DNA from: Psychroserpens damuponensis
Lineage (GTDB): Bacteria; Bacteroidota; Bacteroidia; Flavobacteriales; Flavobacteriaceae
Direction of reading: 5' to 3'
Assembly: GCF_000826655.1 (NCBI RefSeq)
Contig: NZ_JXJO01000001.1
Location: forward strand, 154,576 to 218,575
Length of the DNA: 64,000 bases
A model generated the notes under the pieces. That model had not been told where the DNA came from. It saw only the letters and a program-made list of their open reading frames with translations, and ran no database searches. Every line of letters starts with the position of its first letter. Positions within the stretch are counted from its first letter, which is position 1. The position numbers and the translations under genes are program-made. Of the stretch, positions 26,944 to 35,450 are shown in pieces.

Positions 26944-27795
26944 CTAAACGAACAACCTCAACTTATATCTAAAAAACAATAACAAATATGGTAAACTTCG
27001 CTTTTTCTTTTGTGAGACTCTATTACTTACACGATTATAAAACTTAGCAACATAACGCTTATACATAGTTTTTGAGACTAAGCGATTGTTTTTTGCATAA
27101 GAAATAAATTTAGAATGCTCATTAAAATAGCTTGAATAATAAGCGATACTTCTATCATTTAATTTAGAGATACTAGAGTCACTTTGACGGAAATAATTAA
27201 TTGTAGATTCGTTTAATACTATTTTTGAATCTAAAAAAAATTCAAAATAAAACACCCTATCACCTATTATTTTGAAATTAGTATAAAACCCCTCATTTAA
27301 ATCTGTAAGTTTTGATGCTTTAAAAAGCACAGCGCTCACGTTTAAAATTGGGCAATATAATATACTATCTTTTTGTTTAGCCTCATCAAAAACGGGATGT
27401 AAAACTTCATTATCGCTGGTGCCTTTGTAATAAGCCATAGTTTTTGCGACTGCTACATCAGCTGATTCTATACACTTTAATTGTGTTTCTAAAAAATTAA
27501 GATCACAAAAATCATCACTTTCTGCAATCCAAATAAAATCTCCTTTAGCCAATTTTAAGCCTTTTTGCCATTGTATAAAAGGAGAACCACTGTTCTTTTT
27601 GTTAGGAATAAAATATGACACTTTAGGATGCGTTTCATAGGTCTTTAAAATATCTAGACTTGTGTCTGTTGAGCAATCATCAAGAAGAATAACTTCAAAA
27701 TTTTCATACGACTGATTAAAAATGCTATCCAATCTATCTTGTAGATATTCTGAATGGTTGTAATTGGGTAAAATAATAGAAACTAATTTTTCCAT
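26944..27795 (-). CDS. Glycosyltransferase family 2
   Basis: A 283-residue GT-A enzyme: KLVSIILPNYNHSEYLQDRL, VILLDDCSTDTSLDIL and the DxD-type FIWIAESDDFCDL. The C-terminal part is basic (RVSQKKKRSLPYLLLFFRYK) with a hydrophobic end that may touch the membrane. It forms a probable two-gene unit with the sulfotransferase-like gene upstream (34 bases). A decayed copy of its first 40 or so codons lies at 28650-28762 on the same strand, showing that this gene was once duplicated or replaced by recombination. Confidence 0.9.
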   Translation of the reverse strand: MEKLVSIILPNYNHSEYLQDRLDSIFNQSYENFEVILLDDCSTDTSLDILKTYETHPKVSYFIPNKKNSGSPFIQWQKGLKLAKGDFIWIAESDDFCDLNFLETQLKCIESADVAVAKTMAYYKGTSDNEVLHPVFDEAKQKDSILYCPILNVSAVLFKASKLTDLNEGFYTNFKIIGDRVFYFEFFLDSKIVLNESTINYFRQSDSSISKLNDRSIAYYSSYFNEHSKFISYAKNNRLVSKTMYKRYVAKFYNRVSNRVSQKKKRSLPYLLLFFRYKLRLFV

Positions 27796-27829
27796 GAAAT
27801 TTATCTTATAAAAACATCTTAAACAGTTT

Positions 27830-28570
27830 TTATTTATTTCTTAATAAACTATTGTAACATTTAGTTTTAAATCTTTTAAACAGTGATCTTTTGTATCGTA
27901 TCTTACTTCTTATCTCTATATATTTATTGTAGTCAAAAAGATTTCTGAGAAAAAACTTAACCAATTTATTTAAACCAAAATATCCTTTTACAGAAAGTTG
28001 AGCACTTTTAATCTGTTTTTCTTTAAATGAATTTGGAGTTTTATTGGCTATTGGAAATTTCTTATATCTAATTTTTAATCCAAGAAATTTTTGCAATTTA
28101 ATTGCGTCTTCATGGTTTCTTACATCAACTTTTATAAAATTTGTCTTGTCTTCAAAATATTTAAAAACCCTTTTCTGATGAGATTTATACTTTTCTAAAT
28201 AAAGTTCAGGTTTATCTAAACTATTCGGATCTCCATAAAAATGTCGTCTGATTATATTATTATATCTATCTTCTCCATAAAACCTTTGAACACTATCAAG
28301 CCAAGAATTTTCTTCTCTGCTTAAATAAATAAATTTCGCATTAGATACTTTTGAATCTATATATTCAAAAATCTCATACCAAGGATCATCTTGAAAAACA
28401 TCATATTTATCGATACATTCATCAATGTTTTCAAAATCATTATTCATGTAATCATAATATAGGTTAGTATCGGGACCTGTTACCAGGTAACCGAATTTCT
28501 CTAACATAACGATCACACTAGTAGTGCCTGTTTTGTGAAGTCCTATTATAAAGATTTTAGATTTTTTCAC
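27830..28570 (-). CDS. Sulfotransferase-like protein (Sulfotransfer_4 type)
   Basis: A 246-residue protein with a PAPS-loop-like IIGLHKTGTTSVIVML (8-23) and a 3'-phosphate-like FIYLSREENSWLDSVQRF (Arg85, Ser93). The acidic middle (DDPWYEIFEYID) and the WLDSV block fit the family that also includes the gene at 41827-42471. No signal peptide is present. The C-terminus is Arg/Lys-rich. It lies in the disturbed middle of the locus between two plus-strand genes. A kinase-like P-loop function is a less likely alternative. Confidence 0.75.
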   Translation of the reverse strand: MKKSKIFIIGLHKTGTTSVIVMLEKFGYLVTGPDTNLYYDYMNNDFENIDECIDKYDVFQDDPWYEIFEYIDSKVSNAKFIYLSREENSWLDSVQRFYGEDRYNNIIRRHFYGDPNSLDKPELYLEKYKSHQKRVFKYFEDKTNFIKVDVRNHEDAIKLQKFLGLKIRYKKFPIANKTPNSFKEKQIKSAQLSVKGYFGLNKLVKFFLRNLFDYNKYIEIRSKIRYKRSLFKRFKTKCYNSLLRNK

Positions 28571-28649
28571 TAACTTTTTAATTCAAACAAAAATAGATTA
28601 TACAATTATATTATTAGTCAATTATTTTAGAACAACTAAAACGTCTTCT

Positions 28650-28762
28650 CTAAACCATCAGCCTAAAGTTTCGACACGACTGATTAAAATACAATTCAAT
28701 CTATTCTGCAGGTATTTTGCATGATAGTAATTAGTTAAAATAACAGAAACTAATTTTCCCAT
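28650..28762 (-). pseudogene. Ghost of a GT2 gene (5' fragment)
   Basis: Reading leftwards from the ATG at 28762, the frame gives MGKLVSVILTNYYHAKYLQN, closely matching MEKLVSIILPNYNHSEYLQD of the intact GT2 gene at 26944-27795. A one-base deletion within a T/A run near 28685 shifts the frame, which then stops at 28658-28660. Restoring the base gives NQSCRNFRLMV against NQSYENFEVIL before similarity fades. Similarity includes a little sequence upstream of the ATG (CTTATAAAAA). It is a non-functional remnant of a duplicated or replaced glycosyltransferase. Confidence 0.8.
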
Positions 28763-29081
28763 AGCGTTCAAACTTATAAAAAAAAGCAGAAAATTGTATT
28801 TTAAATTTCATCTAAATGAAAAAAGTTTACTTTAATGATGAACATTACTTGATAATGAAAAAATAATTTTAAAAATTAGAGTTCATTACTCATAATTAGA
28901 ATTCTTTATTCGATTAATTTTCCTATCTTATTACTTATAACACAACAAATAGAAACTGCCACTTTTAGATCTATTTTTGAATTCAATAACGGTTAAAAAA
29001 TAAACACAAAAAAATAACAGATCAAAAAAAATTGATGTTTAAAATCACTCTTATTCAGAAAAAGGTTAGTAATTTTAAATT
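28763..29081. other. AT-rich non-coding stretch
   Basis: No convincing open frame, RNA gene or repeat was found between the GT2 ghost and the interrupted sulfotransferase. A TATTTTTG at 28972-28979 matches the Bacteroidota -7 consensus TAnnTTTG on the plus strand, about 100 bases before the ATG at 29082, but no matching -33 element is evident. The stretch is probably decayed coding or leader sequence. Confidence 0.4.
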
Positions 29082-29891
29082 ATGAATTATAAGTCAAAAG
29101 ACAATATCATTTTCTTACATCTTCCTAAAAATGGAGGTATGACTTTTAACAGGTTAATCGATAGATTGTACCCTAAAGAAATGGTATACCACATTAAGGT
29201 AAAAAACAACAAAACATTAACTACACAAGATTTCATAGACCTTCCCGAAGTTGAACGATCTAATATACAGGTATTAAAAGGACATATGTACTATGGCTTG
29301 CATGAGCACCTTACTGGAGACTCTAAGTACATCACTTTTTTAAGACATCCAGAACAACGAGTTTTATCTTTCTACAATTTTGTAAAAACCCGACCTACTC
29401 ACAGACTCTTTGATAGAATACATTAAAATAATATGTCTTTTCATGATTTTGTTGAAAACATTGATGCGTCTGATGTAAATAATGCACAAGTTAGATTAAT
29501 CAGCGGTCTTAAAAACGCAGATGATAAAACCATGTTAACAACTGCTTTAGATAATATTGACAAGCATTTTTCTTTTGTTGGGCTTCAAGAAAATTATGAT
29601 GAATCACTTCTCTTATTACAAAAGTTATATGGTTGGAGTATGCCTTATTACAATTATAGAAATAAAACAGATTCGTCTAAAAAAATAAAAACTATAAGCG
29701 GTGAAACAAGAGCTTTAATCTTAAAAAAAAATGCTGCTGATGTAAAACTATTTAATCACATACAAAGTAAACTGACAAAACAAATAGAAGCAGAAAAAAA
29801 TATATCTTTTCAACTTTTAAAATTATCATACTCAAATAAAATTGCTAAATCAATTTGGGGTAGACGCTTCTTAAAAGTTTTCAAAATTTAA
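29082..29891 (+). pseudogene. Sulfotransferase interrupted by an in-frame TAA
   Basis: Two open parts (29082-29426 and 29433-29891) lie in the same frame, separated by TAA at 29424-29426 (codon 115). The first part holds the PAPS loop FLHLPKNGGMTFNRL and the 3'-phosphate motif ITFLRHPEQRVLSFYNF (Arg88, Ser96). The second continues with MSFHDFVENIDASDVNNAQV, the usual middle of family 2 sulfotransferases, through to a basic C-terminus. Read through, the product would be about 269 residues, a normal length. A single A-to-T change in an AAA codon would produce this stop. Either the gene is newly inactivated, the stop is an assembly error, or some readthrough occurs. Strand is opposite to most of the locus. 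Confidence 0.82.
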
Positions 29892-29969
29892 AAAATTTCC
29901 GATTATTTTTCACTAGAAATTGCTCTTTCTTAGATCGAGAATTGATAAAACTCTTAAACAAGATTGGAC

Positions 29970-30656
29970 TTAGTAATATTTTCTCAAAAGGGTATTAATA
30001 TACTGTAAGCCTTCACCTTTTTTAGATTCAATTACAGAGAGTTCATCACTAATATCACATGTGTCAATTTGTAATTCACATCCTTTTGAAATAAGTTCTT
30101 TTCTACTTACTTTACCTAAATAGTGTTCAACTTGAGCTAAAATATCGACTACAAATTCGCTTTTTCTTACAGCAATATTTATAGTTTTATTTTTTGTTCC
30201 TAAATGAATTTTACGTTCTACAATAAACTTAACATCCTCTATATCTATTATATTTCGCTGTGCTTGTTTCCAAATCTTAATGGGCTGGACATTAGTAACA
30301 GCGTTTGTAAAATAATTAATTAACGTATTAGGATTACCTATTTTACCAACCACATTTGATACACGAAAAATGATATAGTCTGTACAATTATTTCTCACAA
30401 GCTCTTCCATTTCAAGCTTATGCTTTACATAGGCACTACCTAAAATAGAATCATCGTAAATACTACAGGTACTAAAATAAATGGCTCTTTTAAACGTATA
30501 TTTACTTATAGATTCTAGGAATAAGCGTTTTTCCCTTTCAAAATCCTCATGGTTATTTGCGGATGAGTTAGACACTCCAGAAGCAAAAATCAATACTTCT
30601 TTATTAAGCTTATAATTTGAGAACGTTCGACCTATTAAACCATTACCTACAACCAT
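29970..30656 (-). CDS. NAD-dependent epimerase/dehydratase (short SDR)
   Basis: A 228-residue protein of the extended SDR fold in short form. The N-terminal MVVGNGLIGRTF is the dinucleotide-binding glycine motif, though it begins directly at the strand, so the usual leading residues are missing. The active-site elements are FSTCSIYDD and SAYVKHK (Tyr76, Lys80 as YxxxK). Later residues (YIIFRVSNVVG, NIIDIEDVKFIVE) fit nucleotide-sugar epimerases or reductases. It is shorter than the usual 300 residues. It probably alters a sugar nucleotide for this glycan; the reaction is unknown. It is six bases after the GT4 gene. Confidence 0.75.
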   Translation of the reverse strand: MVVGNGLIGRTFSNYKLNKEVLIFASGVSNSSANNHEDFEREKRLFLESISKYTFKRAIYFSTCSIYDDSILGSAYVKHKLEMEELVRNNCTDYIIFRVSNVVGKIGNPNTLINYFTNAVTNVQPIKIWKQAQRNIIDIEDVKFIVERKIHLGTKNKTINIAVRKSEFVVDILAQVEHYLGKVSRKELISKGCELQIDTCDISDELSVIESKKGEGLQYINTLLRKYY

Positions 30657-30662
30657 AAATAA

Positions 30663-31808
30663 TTAGTTTTCAATTAATTTTTCTATAACGTTAACAATGT
30701 GAGGTGCGTTTACAGCAACATCATGACTTGTAATGGACTTCGCTTTTATATAATTGGCATTAGTATCTAATAGCTCTCTATGGTCATAAAAGTATTGAAT
30801 TTTATCTACAGCAGCCTCTATATCTCCATAAGGAATTACGGCTCCTACTTTATCATCAATAAACTCTTGAGCTCCACCTGCGTTTTCAAAACACAAAATT
30901 GGTATACCATAGGATGCAGCTTCTATAAAAACCATAGGATAAGGATCTTCTCTAGAACTTAGAAAAAATACATCTATAACACTAAAGTATTTAGAAAATT
31001 CTGGAGTTGGTGGTACCATTTTTAATTTAATGTCTTTATTCGATTTTTCTAAGTCGTAATTAAGCATCTCTATTAAACTTTGATTACTTGCTCCAACCCA
31101 AAGGAAAACAATGTTTTTTGAAGCTAATCTACTTGCTGTTTTTGCAAAAAAATCGGCACCTTTTCTCCAATTCAATTTCCCCATCATTCCAACGACCATA
31201 GCGTTAGCAGGTATTGAGAGTTCTTTTTTTATGCTTTCTGAAATTTTAAAATTTTTGTCATTACTTTTTAAATCTGCAAAAGAATTAACGACACTTGTTT
31301 TTGAAGACTCTATTTTATGATTATTAATAAGATTGTTTTTCACCATATGAGAACCACATATAAAAAAATCTGAATGCAATAATGTACCCTGAACTACACC
31401 TATTTTTAAATAACTACTAATACTATATTCCAACTCATGAATATAAGAAATTACAGGTACTGATGCCGTTTTTAAAAATTCAATTTGTTTCCCATTGACA
31501 ATTGTATTTGAAAAAATCAAATCCCACTTTGTCTGCTTTAATTCAAATTTAGCTTTTCTGTTATTGATTTTACTCCATACACTATTCAATAATTTAAATT
31601 TGGTATCACTTTTATGATTTAAAATTTTAACATCAATTATTTTTTTGAAATCATTGATTAAAGGTCCACCTTTAACGGCGAGTAATGTTATTTTATAAGT
31701 ATCGCTTTTATGCTCAACAAACCAATTTATTAGGTTTAACAATAAAATGGGCGCACCTGTCCGACTCCCATCATTTGTAATAAATAATATGTTCTTCATG
31801 CGTTTCAC
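30663..31808 (-). CDS. Glycosyltransferase family 4
   Basis: A 381-residue GT-B enzyme. Acceptor domain NILFITNDGSRTGAPILLLN has the TGAP loop seen in many capsule GT4 enzymes. Donor domain: VVGMMGKLNWRKGADFFAK, FLWVGASNQSLIEML and EDPYPMVFIEAASYGIPIL (Ex7E). An alternative start is the second Met (MKRMKNIL), nine bases later. It follows the GT2 gene at 31812 by three bases and precedes the SDR gene by six, so all three are one transcript. The sugar specificity is not readable. Confidence 0.9.
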   Translation of the reverse strand: MKRMKNILFITNDGSRTGAPILLLNLINWFVEHKSDTYKITLLAVKGGPLINDFKKIIDVKILNHKSDTKFKLLNSVWSKINNRKAKFELKQTKWDLIFSNTIVNGKQIEFLKTASVPVISYIHELEYSISSYLKIGVVQGTLLHSDFFICGSHMVKNNLINNHKIESSKTSVVNSFADLKSNDKNFKISESIKKELSIPANAMVVGMMGKLNWRKGADFFAKTASRLASKNIVFLWVGASNQSLIEMLNYDLEKSNKDIKLKMVPPTPEFSKYFSVIDVFFLSSREDPYPMVFIEAASYGIPILCFENAGGAQEFIDDKVGAVIPYGDIEAAVDKIQYFYDHRELLDTNANYIKAKSITSHDVAVNAPHIVNVIEKLIEN

Positions 31809-31811
31809 CTA

Positions 31812-32882
31812 TTATTGAGCGCTACTATTAGTTGTGTTTTTTATTTTTATTTTGTACCAAGTTCTATCTGAGTAATCTTCAATAGCAAATCGTTTATTAA
31901 AAAAACCTTTTTTTAATATGATAAAAAAGCTAGCTATGACTTTATAGAAAAAATGATGATTACGCTTTCTGAAATACAACAAACGTCTCCAAAACCAAAA
32001 ATCTATTTTTGGCACAAGATATAACCTGTTTTGTATGTTTTGCCATAAACCGTGTTTTAAACTTGATAAAGGCAGTTTAGATATTACAAAATAATACAAT
32101 TTGAATACAAGTAATTGTACCTCTTTGTCTTTAAAAGAATCCTGATTTTGTATAGCGCTCACCACTAAAGAAATAAGCTCTAATCTATTCTCTGTTACAA
32201 CAACAGTATTATTTTTATTAATGGTTTCACTTTTATGAAATCTTTGTAATGCGGCAGAAGTTTCATCATCACTTTTTAGATAATTAGTGCTCAGTAAAAG
32301 GGCTCGAATATGAAATTCCCAATCTTGCCAAGAGCTCACACCTTCAGTGTAAAAAAGCTTATTATTAATTAAAAAACTTTTGGACCATAATGGTCCTGAA
32401 GTGTGCCAGATCGGATTTAAGCTTAAGAAGCTTTTAAAATCAGAAGCATTTGGTTGCGATAAATCATTCCAAACACAATCCTTAAGATGTAACTTATCAA
32501 AAAAGCGTATGGTTTGAAACACATAAAAATCATAACCACTATTATTTAATGCAAATTCTATTCGGGTTTTTAAAATATGTGATGGCAAAATATCATCTGA
32601 ATCAAAGAACATAACATAATCCCCTTTTGACTGTACAAGACCAATATTCCTGCACGTTGGAGCACCTTTAACACTTCCCTCTGGTCTTTCAACAAAAGTA
32701 AAACGTGCATCTTTTTCTACATATGCGTTTACAACCGCTTTTGTACTATCAATACTTCCATCATCTACTACCAAACATTCCCAATTTTCATAGGTTTGAT
32801 TCGTTATAGAATTAAGAGTATCAACAATTAATTGCTCTCGATTAAACGTTGGTATAATAATAGAAATGATTGGTTTGGTCAT
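31812..32882 (-). CDS. Glycosyltransferase family 2
   Basis: A 356-residue GT-A enzyme: IISIIIPTFNREQLIVDTL, ECLVVDDGSIDSTKAV and the metal-binding VMFFDSDDILPSHI. The acceptor region includes WQDWEFHIRALL (ED/EE-type base). The C-terminal third is rich in aromatic and basic residues (RRLLYFRKRNHHFFYKVIASF) and may be membrane-associated. It lies between the second SGNH gene (66 bases) and a GT4 gene (three bases). Length and motifs are normal for GT2. Confidence 0.9.
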   Translation of the reverse strand: MTKPIISIIIPTFNREQLIVDTLNSITNQTYENWECLVVDDGSIDSTKAVVNAYVEKDARFTFVERPEGSVKGAPTCRNIGLVQSKGDYVMFFDSDDILPSHILKTRIEFALNNSGYDFYVFQTIRFFDKLHLKDCVWNDLSQPNASDFKSFLSLNPIWHTSGPLWSKSFLINNKLFYTEGVSSWQDWEFHIRALLLSTNYLKSDDETSAALQRFHKSETINKNNTVVVTENRLELISLVVSAIQNQDSFKDKEVQLLVFKLYYFVISKLPLSSLKHGLWQNIQNRLYLVPKIDFWFWRRLLYFRKRNHHFFYKVIASFFIILKKGFFNKRFAIEDYSDRTWYKIKIKNTTNSSAQ

Positions 32883-32948
32883 TAATGCAATTCTTAGATT
32901 GTAAAACTAGCATTCTTTTTTAGTAATTCTGAATGATAGTCTTTAAAA

Positions 32949-33914
32949 TCACTTATTAGTTTCAGAATTAATAAATGTTTTTAAATCTTCCATATATAAG
33001 TTATTAAATGCTTCAACACCTTTGGCATTTAAATGTAAACTGTTATAAAAATAGGATTTATCACTATTCATTTTAGCTTTAGAATAGTCAAAAAAGGGAC
33101 TATTATTTTTTGTTGCTAAAGAATCAAACATAGATATAATATCCTCTCTATTTTCAATCAAACGTTGTCCTAAAACATGTTCTGGTGTGTACATTAAAAT
33201 AACTGCTATTTTTTTTGAATGCATTTCCTTTAAGAACGCATCAAAACATTTAACCATGTTAGTATCTATTTTTTTGTAATAAGTAGTCTTGTTTTTGCGA
33301 GCGCTTTCAAAATCTGTATTCCAAGTTTCATTTGAAGCCTTAAACCCTTTGGTTCTCATACGCTCTTGTGGCCAATTAATCACTTCCTTTACAAAATAGG
33401 TTAAGGCTTTCTTTCGTCCGCTATATCTAACAAGAGGTAAATTATAATCTGTAGACGAAAAATTATCATAGCTTTTAGTATATGTATTAAAAAGTGGATC
33501 TGAATAGAAAAAAGGTAAAAACTGTTCGTCATTATATAAGCCATCAAACAATATCAGTGTATTAACATCAACGGAATAAATAATAACCTTAGGTGGTGAA
33601 TTGTGTTTTAGCTGAAGTTTATGTCTTAAGTCCTGAATATCGAAGGCATGACCATCCACACCAAAATTATATGCAGACATTCCCGTTTCTTTTTCAATAA
33701 CCTGAGGATCAAAATGCCTCCAAGCTCTTGAAGAGCCATAAATTAACAATTCATCGTTGATATCATGTTTTAAAATATCATTCCAAATTTTAGCATCTCC
33801 CATGGCGTAACTTTCAGAACTGGCCAAAGTCTTAGAAACCCAAATATCAGTCACAATAGCTGCAACCAGTACTGAAACAAAAAACAAAATACTCTTTAAG
33901 AGAAAATTTTTCAT
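32949..33914 (-). CDS. SGNH-hydrolase-like O-acylation partner protein, copy 2
   Basis: A 321-residue protein with an N-terminal membrane anchor (about 5-24) and a periplasmic domain. SGNH block I appears as LIYGSSRAWRHFDP and block V as FYNSLHLNAKGVEAF, with a His but with Asn-Ser in place of the usual Asp two residues earlier. It follows the MBOAT gene at 34008 by 93 bases, repeating the arrangement at 16875-19186. The predicted role is periplasmic transfer of acyl groups to the polymer. Similarity to copy 1 is clear at the motifs but otherwise low, so the two modules may act on different residues. Confidence 0.78.
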   Translation of the reverse strand: MKNFLLKSILFFVSVLVAAIVTDIWVSKTLASSESYAMGDAKIWNDILKHDINDELLIYGSSRAWRHFDPQVIEKETGMSAYNFGVDGHAFDIQDLRHKLQLKHNSPPKVIIYSVDVNTLILFDGLYNDEQFLPFFYSDPLFNTYTKSYDNFSSTDYNLPLVRYSGRKKALTYFVKEVINWPQERMRTKGFKASNETWNTDFESARKNKTTYYKKIDTNMVKCFDAFLKEMHSKKIAVILMYTPEHVLGQRLIENREDIISMFDSLATKNNSPFFDYSKAKMNSDKSYFYNSLHLNAKGVEAFNNLYMEDLKTFINSETNK

Positions 33915-34007
33915 GTGTTTATTTTATTATTTTATATGGGACACATGCTGTTCGCTAAGAATTATCTCATTAAATGACAAATATTTTAATAGTGCTCGTT
34001 TCATGGT

Positions 34008-35441
34008 TTAGAATTGAAAGTAAATAAAAGCCTGTGGTTCTCCTGAGAAATAAAAGATACAAAATAGTATGCCATAATAAATTGCATATCTACCAATAGC
34101 AGGCACTTTTTCATGAATGTTTGATAACGCAAAATCTTCTGAACGCCCTTGCCATTCCATTAATAAGAATACAACTAATAAACCAAAAACATCTAAAGGT
34201 AACTTTTGAGGAGAATTAAAAAATGAACTCGAAAATATAGTCGATAAATAACTCCACGCATGGGTAACATTTTCAGCTCTAAAAAACACCCAAGCGATTA
34301 AGGTTAAAACGAATGTAAGTAACATGCCGCTAAATTCCTTTAAGCTTGGCAAGATTCTACCAGACGCTATATCTCCAGTGTATACTCTATTCTTTTGTCG
34401 TAATAGCAATGGTAAAAAATAAAGAGCATTTAGAGCTCCCCAAACAACAAACGTCCAATTGGCTCCGTGCCAAAAACCACTAACAATAAAAATAATAAAG
34501 GTGTTACGTATTTTTTGCCAAGTACCTCCTCTACTTCCTCCTAATGGGATATACACATAATCTCTAAACCAAGTTGATAAGGATATATGCCATCGTCTCC
34601 AAAACTCTGCAATATCTCTTGAAAAATATGGATATGCAAAATTCTTCATTAAATCGAAACCAAATAATCTTGAAGTTCCTATGGCGATATCAGAATACCC
34701 AGAAAAATCACCATAAATCTGAAAAGCAAAAAATAACGCGCCTATAAATAAGGTACTACCATTATAGCCTGAGGAATGGTTAAATATCTCATTGGCATAT
34801 TTAGCACAGTTATCTGCGATAACCATTTTTTTAAATAAGCCCCATAATATTTGACGCATACCCTCTACAGCTAACGGATAACTGAATTTACGTTTTTTAT
34901 AAAATTGCGGTAATAAATGCGTTGCGCGCTCAATAGGACCAGCTACTAATTGTGGAAAAAAACTAACAAAAGCAGCAAATGCTACAAAATCTTTTGTGGG
35001 TTCTAATTTCTTTCTATAAATGTCAATGGAATAACTGAGTGTCTGAAAGGTATAAAAGCTTATACCAACTGGTAGAACAATGTCTAGTCCTCTAAAATCT
35101 AAAGGCTGTCCAAAAAAGTTAAAAGCATCAACAAAACTATCTAAAAAGAAATTGTAATATTTAAAGAAGCCTAACAATCCTAAATTAACGGCAAGACTTA
35201 CCCAAAGCAAATATTTACGATGAGTAGGCTCTTCTGTTTTAGCCATCCACAAACCAATAGAATAATCAACGAGCGTACTAAATAAAATAAGCACTAAAAA
35301 ACGCCAATCCCACCAACCATAAAACACATAACTAGAAATAGCAATGAGAACGTTTTGAGAAGACAGTTTTGATCTCAGTAACCAATAGAGCGCAAACACT
35401 ATAGGCAAAAAAATGGAGAAGTCTATGGAATTGAATAACAT
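34008..35441 (-). CDS. MBOAT family O-acyltransferase (AlgI-like), copy 2
   Basis: A 477-residue polytopic protein with the same blocks as copy 1: YGWWDWRFLVLILFSTLVDY, LPVGISFYTFQTLSYSIDIY, FFPQLVAGPIERATHLLPQ, EFWRRWHISLSTWFRDYVY and SGFWHGANWTFVVWGALNA with the catalytic His near 325. Long stretches are identical to the protein at 17750-19186, so the two are recent paralogues or are kept similar by gene conversion; C-terminal segments differ more. The GT4 gene ends nine bases upstream. It supplies acyl groups for the neighbouring SGNH protein. Confidence 0.93.
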   Translation of the reverse strand: MLFNSIDFSIFLPIVFALYWLLRSKLSSQNVLIAISSYVFYGWWDWRFLVLILFSTLVDYSIGLWMAKTEEPTHRKYLLWVSLAVNLGLLGFFKYYNFFLDSFVDAFNFFGQPLDFRGLDIVLPVGISFYTFQTLSYSIDIYRKKLEPTKDFVAFAAFVSFFPQLVAGPIERATHLLPQFYKKRKFSYPLAVEGMRQILWGLFKKMVIADNCAKYANEIFNHSSGYNGSTLFIGALFFAFQIYGDFSGYSDIAIGTSRLFGFDLMKNFAYPYFSRDIAEFWRRWHISLSTWFRDYVYIPLGGSRGGTWQKIRNTFIIFIVSGFWHGANWTFVVWGALNALYFLPLLLRQKNRVYTGDIASGRILPSLKEFSGMLLTFVLTLIAWVFFRAENVTHAWSYLSTIFSSSFFNSPQKLPLDVFGLLVVFLLMEWQGRSEDFALSNIHEKVPAIGRYAIYYGILFCIFYFSGEPQAFIYFQF

Positions 35442-35450
35442 TCTTTAATT

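Noticed and set aside
33927..34004. 25-codon frame between the second MBOAT and SGNH genes
   Set aside because: It starts three bases after the MBOAT stop but has no recognisable features, and such short frames are expected by chance in AT-rich sequence.
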